7,701 nt of DNA from Nitrospira sp. (lineage in GTDB: Bacteria; Nitrospirota; Nitrospiria; Nitrospirales; Nitrospiraceae), in NCBI GenBank assembly GCA_005116795.1, contig SWDL01000323.1:1-7701 (forward strand), given 5' to 3'. Both the position numbers and the translations under genes were made by a program. The notes beneath the pieces were generated by a model that was not told where the DNA came from, did no database searches, and was given only the letters and a program-made list of their open reading frames with translations. The stretch's first letter is position 1; each line of letters begins with the position of its first letter. Shown piece after piece: positions 1 to 5,949 of the stretch.

Positions 1-2701
1 CTCCGTTCCGCAGGTCTTGAAAATCTTCTTGCAATACCCTGGACAGGAGATCAAGGAGTCGCGCCTGGGTCACGTCCCACAGGAACGGATAGCCGACGGG
101 ATGGGTTCTGGCATAGTCATGAAAATGGGGCGCGGCGGCTCGTGCCAGACTAGCCGTCATATCCACCGCCTGCCACCCATCGCCCGTGATTCCCTCCGCA
201 TGCCAGGCGCGATGGACGTCGCGGAGAATCGCATGGGCGAGCGTGCCCACTTCGACAGGGCCGACCTCACCGATCTCTTCCGGCTCCTCAATCGAGCGGA
301 GCCGGAGCACCTGTCGCGCAAAATATTGGAAGGGACAGATGCCGTAGGATCGCAGCCCGGTCGGCGCCACCCGTTGAATCAGCCGTTGCCAGACCGACGG
401 CACGTGACCGATCACGCCGTCGTAGTCCCCGAGGGCCGGACGCCCGCTGTCGAGACATCGAACGATTTCAAGGCCCTTCGGCAGGAGATCGCCTCCCGGC
501 AGCCGCCGCAAGAGGGGCAGGGCCACCCGCCTGCGAGTCAGCCCAGCGTCCACCACCCTCTCACGCGGGTTCAGCCACTCGGACTGAAAGTGCGGCAACC
601 GAGGATGGGCCTGCCGTTGCGTCCATCGCCGTGGGATGGAGAGCGCGGCCGATTGACACTCCTGCGCCGCCTGCCGAATCTCATCGAGGTAGAGAGAAGG
701 AATCACCGGCCGGCCGGTGTCGTCACTCCGTAAGGTGAGCAGAGTCAGGCGCTCGGTCGCCGCATTGGCCAGGAGCCAGAAGAGCAACTTCTCTTCCTCA
801 AACCCCGCCAACTTCTCCGTGACCTTGTACCCGAGATCGGCTTCCAGAACACGCCGTTCGGCATCACGAAGAAACGCATCTTCACGGATGTGTCGCGGGA
901 AGACACGTTCATTCACGTTCACGATATAGAGCGCGCGAAAAGGCAGGCCACGGGCCGTCATCGCATCGAGGACCTGCACGCCTCGATCCGACTGGCCCGC
1001 CATCGGGACCCGCGTCTCCTGCACGATGCGATGCAACATCGCCACCATCTCGTCGATGGGCACCGAATCCGGAAGTCTCGCCAGATCCGTGAGCGCGGCC
1101 ACCACCTCGCTCAGATCAGGCTCGGACACCACGTCCTCCTTCTCTGCATCCGACAAGCGGCGGGACTGCGGCGCCAGCAGCGAGGACCAGAGGGTATCGA
1201 GATGGGTGAGATACTCGGCCCAGGTCGCCTCGTCCGGCAGCCCTGCCAAGGCCTCGTCCAGTTTCGCCAGACAGCCCAGCAACAGCCTAAGTTGGGAACC
1301 GGGAATGCTCGCCGGCTTCCCATCATCGTCGTCCGTATCCGAGACTCGACGCGACAGCGGCAGACCGTGAGCGCCGTAGGCCTCCAGGCGTCGCCACTCG
1401 TCGAGCCCGCGCGCAATCCCAGCGCGGCGGCTTGCGAGGTCCCACAGGTCGGGCTCAGGCTCCGGACCGTCCGGGCACAGGGCGCGCAAGTCTAGACAGG
1501 GAGCCGACAGTAACTCGATCACCAAATCACGGCGGTAGCGCTGCTGCTTCACGTCCAGCAAGAGGAGGGCCACCTGCACCAAGGGATAGGCCGCCAGCGG
1601 CCGCGACAAGGTGGTGACAAAGGGGATGTGCTGCTCCCGAAACACCCGCGGGATCACCGACTCGTACCCGGCCAGAGTCCGTCCGACGACCCCGATTTCG
1701 TGGAAGGCATAGCCCGATCCTTCCACCAAACGGAGGATGTCCTTTGCGACAAAGGTCACCTCGTCTTCGCGGCCAGCGGCATCCACCATTTGAACCGTCG
1801 CCGATGTCCGGGCAGGCCCGCCGGATCGTCCGTCGTCGTCCGGGTCCCGCTCAGTGGTCGCAAAGATGCGTTGGAGCGGTCTTTGACGCGAGAGACGATC
1901 AGGCCGGAGCGGCGCCTGCTGCCAGTCGGCAGGGTCATGGAGAAGCCCATGGAGATACCGCTCGAAGAAACGCTCGGCAAACCCGAACGCCGGATGCTTG
2001 CGCAACAAAGGGAAAAAAAGTGTCGTGGGATACCGGCGGGTCATCTCTCGAAACAGATCCAACTGGACTTGTGTCAGATCATAGAACCCGTAGTACGAGA
2101 TGTCGGCCAGCGACTGCAGGAACGGCGAACGATCGAGATGATGGAAGGCCTCCACCGCGAGGTCATCGGGATCCCGGGCGGCACTGGAGGATGCGGCTGC
2201 ACGAACGTCCGCGTAGAGCCGGATCAATCCGGCCGTGGCCGGAGGAGGCGGCGGCTCTCTGGCTTCCAACGCTTCGAGCACCACGTCGGGGTCGACCGCG
2301 GCATCTTTGAGATCCTTGCACGTGGCCCACAAGGCAGCCCAGGCGCCCGGCATCTCAGCCAAGGTGCGCCACGGAGACCCTGGCCCCGCCGCCGCCTGCT
2401 TCCGCAGGCTCAAATGGACCAGCTCACGGAAGAGCATCGAGGAGGAGAGCTCGGGCTCGTCCGGCATTCCGTCACAGCCGAGCAGCCGGCGCGTCAACTG
2501 ATGGAAGGTCAGAATGTGAAGATTGAGCAATCCACGCCCCTGCTCGGCGCAGAGCAGCCACTGCAGACGGCGGCGCAACGCGGTGGACGGCACCACGATC
2601 GCCGACGGAGCCAGTGGAGCGGCCTGCTTGATGGTGTCGAGGTGATCAAGCAGCGCCTGTTCAAGATCGGGGTGAAAGGCGCCCGTGACGATGCGGAGCA
2701 T
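1..2701 (-). CDS. AddB/RecB-like PD-(D/E)XK nuclease with inactive helicase-like region, 3' end outside window
   Basis: Reading the minus strand from ATG at 2701 gives 900 codons without a stop to the left edge; an in-frame TGA lies 21 bases upstream, so this ATG is the only reasonable start. The layout resembles AddB/RexB, the nuclease subunit of AddAB double-strand-break repair complexes. Residues 35-39 (IVVPS) fit helicase motif Ia, 311-340 (REDEV then a long helix) fit motif IV surroundings, and 574-602 (GVQVLDAMTARG...NVNERVFP) fit motifs V-VI. The nuclease domain begins near 783: SYGICPFQYF carries Cys789, which matches the first Fe-S cysteine of AddB, and GTLAH at 819-823 is the first nuclease motif. 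The catalytic D, D/E and K residues and the other cysteines would lie off the window. No Walker A motif is present near the N-terminus (GAFHPDL instead), so ATP-driven motor activity is unlikely. Asp-rich stretches at 286-290 and 455-460 look like surface loops. Family assignment is by motif reading only; addB orthology is likely but not proven. Confidence 0.85.
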   Translation of the reverse strand, partial: MLRIVTGAFHPDLEQALLDHLDTIKQAAPLAPSAIVVPSTALRRRLQWLLCAEQGRGLLNLHILTFHQLTRRLLGCDGMPDEPELSSSMLFRELVHLSLRKQAAAGPGSPWRTLAEMPGAWAALWATCKDLKDAAVDPDVVLEALEAREPPPPPATAGLIRLYADVRAAASSSAARDPDDLAVEAFHHLDRSPFLQSLADISYYGFYDLTQVQLDLFREMTRRYPTTLFFPLLRKHPAFGFAERFFERYLHGLLHDPADWQQAPLRPDRLSRQRPLQRIFATTERDPDDDGRSGGPARTSATVQMVDAAGREDEVTFVAKDILRLVEGSGYAFHEIGVVGRTLAGYESVIPRVFREQHIPFVTTLSRPLAAYPLVQVALLLLDVKQQRYRRDLVIELLSAPCLDLRALCPDGPEPEPDLWDLASRRAGIARGLDEWRRLEAYGAHGLPLSRRVSDTDDDDGKPASIPGSQLRLLLGCLAKLDEALAGLPDEATWAEYLTHLDTLWSSLLAPQSRRLSDAEKEDVVSEPDLSEVVAALTDLARLPDSVPIDEMVAMLHRIVQETRVPMAGQSDRGVQVLDAMTARGLPFRALYIVNVNERVFPRHIREDAFLRDAERRVLEADLGYKVTEKLAGFEEEKLLFWLLANAATERLTLLTLRSDDTGRPVIPSLYLDEIRQAAQECQSAALSIPRRWTQRQAHPRLPHFQSEWLNPRERVVDAGLTRRRVALPLLRRLPGGDLLPKGLEIVRCLDSGRPALGDYDGVIGHVPSVWQRLIQRVAPTGLRSYGICPFQYFARQVLRLRSIEEPEEIGEVGPVEVGTLAHAILRDVHRAWHAEGITGDGWQAVDMTASLARAAAPHFHDYARTHPVGYPFLWDVTQARLLDLLSRVLQEDFQDLRNG

Positions 2702-2707
2702 GCTCCA

Positions 2708-2737
2708 CCCTGAACCTCAACCTTACCCTTAACCTGT
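2708..2737. repeat. Five degenerate 6-base tandem units
   Basis: On the plus strand five consecutive hexamers read CCCTGA, ACCTCA, ACCTTA, CCCTTA and ACCTGT, roughly (A/C)CCTNA. The array covers the TAA of the small cysteine-pair gene and most of the spacer before the nuclease gene. Read on the coding (minus) strand it is rich in AGG and could supply AGG-type ribosome contacts upstream of ATG 2701, though the last copy is rather far from the start. Function unknown. Confidence 0.55.
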
Positions 2738-2884
2738 CTCAGGTCCCATGTTCTCCCCGTTACAGGGGACACAGCCCCAGTCTCCGTCGATGAAGGCCAT
2801 GGCTTCGCCGCAGAGCGGACAGTCAGGCGGAGGTCCGGAATGGAGGGGAATCAGCGGAGGCAATTCAAAATCGTCGTCATCCAT
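2729..2884 (-). CDS. Small protein with two CxxC pairs, likely zinc ribbon, unknown function
   Basis: This 51-residue frame starts with ATG at 2884 and ends with TAA. It opens with an acidic run (MDDDDFE), then a proline-rich stretch, then CPLC at residues 22-25 and CVPC at 38-41, separated by 12 residues containing FIDGDWG. Two CxxC knuckles around a short beta hairpin are the usual pattern of a single zinc ribbon, so one bound Zn is the natural inference. No catalytic motif, signal peptide or membrane segment is seen. Its stop lies 27 bases before the ATG of the nuclease gene on the same strand, which suggests joint transcription. The Shine-Dalgarno is weak: AAGG sits about 10 bases upstream. 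The family is not recognised. Spaced cysteines in so short a frame favour a real gene, but chance is not excluded. Confidence 0.6.
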   Translation of the reverse strand: MDDDDFELPPLIPLHSGPPPDCPLCGEAMAFIDGDWGCVPCNGENMGPETG

Positions 2885-3120
2885 CGTTGAGCCTTTGGCC
2901 TCAGTGCTACGTCTGCCTCTGCAGTTTCAAATGGAGCGCCTTCTCGGCGCTCTGACGAGAGACTTGGGCACACCCAGGAACATAAGGCGCCCATACGCGC
3001 TCCTGCCTGCGTAGACTGACGCATCTTAGCACCCCCTCGAAAGACTCAGCAAGGCCGCAAACCCTCACTCGCCGAACTCTCACTCTTGCATGCCTTGGGA
3101 GCTTCCGCTATGGTGACTGG
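2885..3120. other. Divergent intergenic spacer
   Basis: This 236-base stretch separates the minus-strand pair from plus-strand lnt and should hold promoters for both. I found no convincing -35/-10 pair on either strand. It holds a perfect 7-base-pair hairpin (2934-2952, listed separately) and a weaker one at 3008-3023 (TGCGT and ACGCA around 6 bases). No RNA gene was recognised. Confidence 0.5.
2934..2952. other. Perfect inverted repeat, 7-bp stem
   Basis: GAGCGCC and GGCGCTC flank a 5-base loop (TTCTC). No T tract follows on either strand, so it does not look like an intrinsic terminator. It lies 50 bases upstream of the small cysteine-pair gene and could be in its 5' leader or be a protein-binding site. 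Role unknown. Confidence 0.4.
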
Positions 3121-4752
3121 GTGTCTTGGCCAACCGTCCGTCCGTGGATCTTCGCCGGCCTCTCCGGCGTCCTGCTTCCCCTCTGCTTTCCTCACTTTGA
3201 TCTGGCCTGGCTCGCCTGGGTGGCATTGGTGCCCCTTCACCTCGCACTGGCCGATCTTTCCCCGCGCCGGGCCCTCTACCTCGGCTGGGCGGCGGGCTTG
3301 GTGTCCTCCGTCGGCATCGTCTGGTGGGTCATTACGGCCATGCATCTCTTCGGCAAGATGCCGCTGGCGCCCAGCTTTGCCGTCATGTTGTTGCTGGCCG
3401 GCTATCTGGGGCTGTACGTCGGGCTCTATGCCGCAGGCGTGGTCCTTATTCAATCGTGGTACCGTCGTTGGCTTATCCTAGCGGCGCCCTGCCTCTGGGT
3501 CGCCCTCGAACTCCTTCGCACCTCCTTCTTATCCGGGTTTCCATGGGAACTGTTGGGCTATTCGCAATACCGATGGCTGACGGTGATTCAGGTCGCGGAT
3601 GTGACGGCCGTCTATGGGATCTCGTTCGTGATCGTCATGGTGAATGTGGCGGTGGCCGAGATAACCCGTTGGGCCCTCGGTGTGTCACCCACCCCAGACC
3701 GAACGCCGGCTCCCCGCCTTCCCTGGGCCCCCGCGCTGGCGGCAGGGCTCGTGGTGGCCATTGTCCTCTGCTACGGCGCCGTCCGAATCGGCCAGGTGGC
3801 TGACGCGATGACGGGGCCCAGCCTGACCATCGGACTCGTCCAGGCCAACATCGACCAGGCGCATAAGTGGGATGCGGCCTATCGTCGCGAGACGCTGGAT
3901 CGATACGAACGGCTGACAAAGCAGGCCGCCCCCGGCAGCGATCTGATCATCTGGCCGGAAGCCGCAACCCCCTTCCTCTTTGAGCAGGAGACGCCCTATC
4001 GCGCCGAAGTGAATGCCCTGGTGCAGAGCCAGGGCATTCCCCTCCTGTTCGGCAGTCCCGCCATCGGATTCTATGGAAACGGGAAACCCTACCTCCTCAA
4101 CAGCGCGTACCTCCTTTCGGACGATGCCCGGATTGCCGGCCGATATGACAAGCAGCACCTGGTCCCCTTCGGCGAATACATTCCGCTCAAGTCGTCGGTC
4201 TTGTTCTTTCTCGACAAGTTGGTCGAAGGCATCGGCGATTTTGAAGCCGGCACGGAACCGACAATCCTGACCATCCCGCAGAAAGCGCCGCCGGCCGGCG
4301 GGACGGCGACGGAACAATCTCAGCCCGGAGCCACGGTCACGCCTACCGCCACGGCCCGCTTCGGCGTGGCCATCTGCTACGAAGTGATCTTCCCTGATCT
4401 GGTCCGCCGCTTTGTCGACCGTGGGGCCGACTTTATGGTGACCATCACGAACGACGCCTGGTTCGGCGAGTCGTCCGCCCCCTATCAGCACTTCGGCATG
4501 ATGGTCTTCCGGGCCGTCGAAAACCGCACGGCCTTCGCGCGCGCGGCCAATACAGGGATTTCCGGCTTTGTCGACCGGGACGGCCGCATCCTCGAGGCCT
4601 CCCCGATCTTCGAGGAACGCACCCTCTCCCGCCGCCTGACTGTGGCCAAGCGCCCCACCTTCTACAGCAAGTATGGCGATGTCTTTGCGTACGGGTGTGC
4701 TATAATCGCCGCGTTTTTCACGGTCGCCGCGTGGCGGCGAGAAAGGAACTAG
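3121..4752 (+). CDS. lnt: Apolipoprotein N-acyltransferase
   Basis: Lnt transfers an acyl chain from a phospholipid to the free amino group of the N-terminal cysteine of lipoproteins, the last step of their maturation, in the inner membrane with its active site facing the periplasm. The 543-residue product has hydrophobic segments across residues 9-224, then a nitrilase-fold domain (about 234-500), then a C-terminal membrane segment near 519-537. The catalytic triad is visible: Glu280 in IIWPEA, Lys344 in RYDKQHLVPFGEY and Cys419 in AICYE; Glu352 and Glu421 match other glutamates important in the E. coli enzyme. Lys-to-Cys spacing is 75 residues against about 52 in E. coli; the extra length is a Pro/Thr/Ala/Gly-rich stretch near 387-412. 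The start is GTG with GGTGA 4 bases upstream; the nearby ATG at 3110 is in another frame. It is first in a run with prfB 9 bases downstream. Confidence 0.95.
   Translation: MSWPTVRPWIFAGLSGVLLPLCFPHFDLAWLAWVALVPLHLALADLSPRRALYLGWAAGLVSSVGIVWWVITAMHLFGKMPLAPSFAVMLLLAGYLGLYVGLYAAGVVLIQSWYRRWLILAAPCLWVALELLRTSFLSGFPWELLGYSQYRWLTVIQVADVTAVYGISFVIVMVNVAVAEITRWALGVSPTPDRTPAPRLPWAPALAAGLVVAIVLCYGAVRIGQVADAMTGPSLTIGLVQANIDQAHKWDAAYRRETLDRYERLTKQAAPGSDLIIWPEAATPFLFEQETPYRAEVNALVQSQGIPLLFGSPAIGFYGNGKPYLLNSAYLLSDDARIAGRYDKQHLVPFGEYIPLKSSVLFFLDKLVEGIGDFEAGTEPTILTIPQKAPPAGGTATEQSQPGATVTPTATARFGVAICYEVIFPDLVRRFVDRGADFMVTITNDAWFGESSAPYQHFGMMVFRAVENRTAFARAANTGISGFVDRDGRILEASPIFEERTLSRRLTVAKRPTFYSKYGDVFAYGCAIIAAFFTVAAWRRERN
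4698..4706 (+). promoter_or_regulatory. Extended -10 promoter sequence inside the end of lnt
   Basis: TGCTATAAT is an exact extended -10 element (TGnTATAAT) for a housekeeping sigma factor. It lies 56 bases before the prfB start, within lnt codons 526-529, and spends an ATA isoleucine codon that is uncommon in this GC-rich gene. No good -35 is found at 17 bases (GATGTC), which extended -10 promoters can tolerate. Transcription would begin near 4713 and could drive prfB and the genes after it separately from lnt. Inferred from sequence alone. Confidence 0.5.
4724..4740 (+). other. GC-rich hairpin just before prfB
   Basis: TCGCCGC and GCGGCGA form a perfect 7-base-pair stem around a 3-base loop (GTG). 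It lies in the last codons of lnt, 21 bases before the prfB ATG and next to the purine-rich AGAAAGGAA. No T tract follows, so it is not a standard terminator. If transcription starts at the extended -10 sequence, this hairpin would be near the 5' end of the prfB leader. It may simply reflect the coding sequence Ala-Ala-Trp-Arg-Arg. Confidence 0.35.
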
Positions 4753-4761
4753 AGACGACCC

Positions 4762-5863
4762 ATGCTGGATCACATTGTTGCGAGAATGAAAGCCATCGGC
4801 GAGCAGGTGACCGAACTTCGGGGGCATCTTTGACCTCTCCACCCTCACGGCTCAGCTCTACACGCTAGAACAACAGACCGCGCAACCAGACTTTTGGAAC
4901 AACCGGCACGCGGCCGCCCGCGTCACCAGGCAGAAGGCGGCTGTGGAACGGGAGATCCAGGGGTGGTCGGTCATCGAACGCCGCCATGGCGATCTTTTGG
5001 CCATGCTCGAACTGGCCAAGGAGAGCGGCGATGCGGGGATCGAACGGGAGCTGGGGACCGAGCTCACGTCGTTCGAGGCGGCCGTCCATCAGCTTCGAGT
5101 GGAGTTGCTCCTCTGCGGCGAGCGGGACGGCCATAACGCCTTTCTCGCCATCCATCCGGGCGCGGGTGGGACGGAATCACAGGATTGGGCGCAGATGCTC
5201 CTGCGCATGTATACGCGCTGGGGCGAGCAGAAGGGCTACAAGATGCAGACGTTGGACCTGCAGGCCGGTGACGAGGCCGGCATTAAGAGCGCCACGATCT
5301 CCATGACCGGGCCCTATGCCTACGGCTATCTCAAAGCGGAGGCCGGCGTCCACCGGTTGGTGCGCATTTCCCCATTCGACGCCAACAAGCGGCGCCACAC
5401 CTCCTTCGCGTCGGTATTCGTGTATCCGGAATTGGAAGAAGACGTGGAGGTGGCCATCGAGGACAAGGACCTCCGCATCGACACATTTCGATCAGGCGGC
5501 GCCGGCGGGCAAAACGTGAACAAAGTCGAAACCGCGATCCGCATCACGCACCTCCCGACCGGCCTCGTGGCCCAATGCCAGAATGAGCGGTCCCAACTGC
5601 AAAACCGAATGGGCGCCATGAAGATTCTCAAGGCGCGGCTGTTCGAGGTGGAACAGCAGAAGAAGGAAGCCGAGTTCAACGCGATTGTCGGCGAAAAGAA
5701 GGAGATCGCCTGGGGCAGCCAGATCCGGTCCTACGTCTTCCAGCCCTATCAAATGGTCAAAGACCACCGGACCAACTACGAAGTGGGCAACATCCAATCC
5801 GTCATGGACGGCGAACTCGACGAGTTCATCGAGGCGTATCTCAAAATGAAAATGACGAAGTGA
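4762..5863 (+). CDS. prfB: Peptide chain release factor 2, made by programmed +1 frameshift
   Basis: RF2 reads UGA and UAA stop codons in the ribosomal A site and triggers release of the finished protein. The gene is in two frames: ATG at 4762 gives 23 codons, then TGA at 4831-4833; slipping forward one base after CTT continues from GAC at 4832 to the TGA at 5861-5863. The joined product is 366 residues (E. coli RF2 has 365). Seen in the product: the stop-codon recognition motif SPF at 203-205, the peptide-release motif GGQ at 248-250 within RSGGAGGQNVNK, and the usual RF2 tail ending in a helix rich in Glu, Lys and Met. The frameshift makes RF2 limit its own synthesis, because low RF2 lets the ribosome pause at the TGA and slip. 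The start has only weak Shine-Dalgarno support: AAGGA lies about 14 bases upstream. The gene follows lnt by 9 bases and precedes lysS by 86. Confidence 0.97.
4819..4834 (+). promoter_or_regulatory. prfB programmed +1 frameshift site
   Basis: The codons read CGG GGG CAT CTT TGA C. CTT is the slippery codon, TGA the in-frame stop, and the following C gives the poor TGAC termination context; GGGGG at 4820-4824 acts as the internal Shine-Dalgarno, three bases before CTT, the same spacing as in E. coli (AGG GGG TAT CTT TGA C). The A before and T after the G run are both replaced by C, which removes two A-U pairs with the 16S anti-Shine-Dalgarno. Confidence 0.95.
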
Positions 5864-5943
5864 CAGGTGACGAGTGACGCATAGCAGCCAACCCAGGGCC
5901 TGTTCCGTCTTCAACTCGTCACGCGTCACGCGTCACGCGTCAC
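5860..5943. repeat. Inverted array of 7-base units in the prfB-lysS spacer
   Basis: The left arm holds three head-to-tail heptamers GTGACAG, GTGACGA, GTGACGC (5860-5880). The right arm holds four heptamers in the opposite sense, TCGTCAC followed by three copies of GCGTCAC (5916-5943). The arms are complementary: 5860-5874 pairs with 5915-5929 at 13 of 15 positions, and other registers are possible because of the repeats. The intervening 35 bases show no coding or RNA signal. The left arm includes the prfB stop codon, and the right arm ends 6 bases before the lysS ATG. It could fold in the mRNA, bind a protein, or be a dispersed palindromic element; no T tract supports a terminator. Confidence 0.75.
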
Positions 5944-5949
5944 CGCTTT

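Noticed and set aside
1628..2713. 361-codon open frame on the plus strand, with others at 17-733 and 890-1495
   Set aside because: These lie opposite the continuous 900-codon nuclease frame; their translations are rich in Arg, Pro and Gly, with no recognisable motifs. They are typical high-GC antisense shadows.
2941..2995. Very short minus-strand frames in the divergent spacer, such as one beginning MFLGVPKSLVRAPRRRSI
   Set aside because: Under 20 codons in one case and motif-free in the other, with no Shine-Dalgarno or family resemblance.
3110..3120. ATG at 3110 as the lnt start
   Set aside because: It is in a different frame from the Lnt product; GTG 3121 gives the expected N-terminal membrane segment.
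4831..4833. In-frame TGA breaking prfB, possible pseudogene or sequencing error
   Set aside because: The context CTT TGA C after a G run is the known programmed RF2 frameshift, and the joined product has normal length and intact SPF and GGQ motifs.
3685..4848. 387-codon open frame on the minus strand opposite lnt
   Set aside because: It mirrors the codon structure of lnt, which has a full catalytic triad; the antisense product has no family features.
5860..5943. CRISPR array or intrinsic terminator as an explanation of the prfB-lysS repeats
   Set aside because: The 7-base units have no spacers between them, so this is not CRISPR. No T tract follows the inverted repeat, so an intrinsic terminator is not supported.
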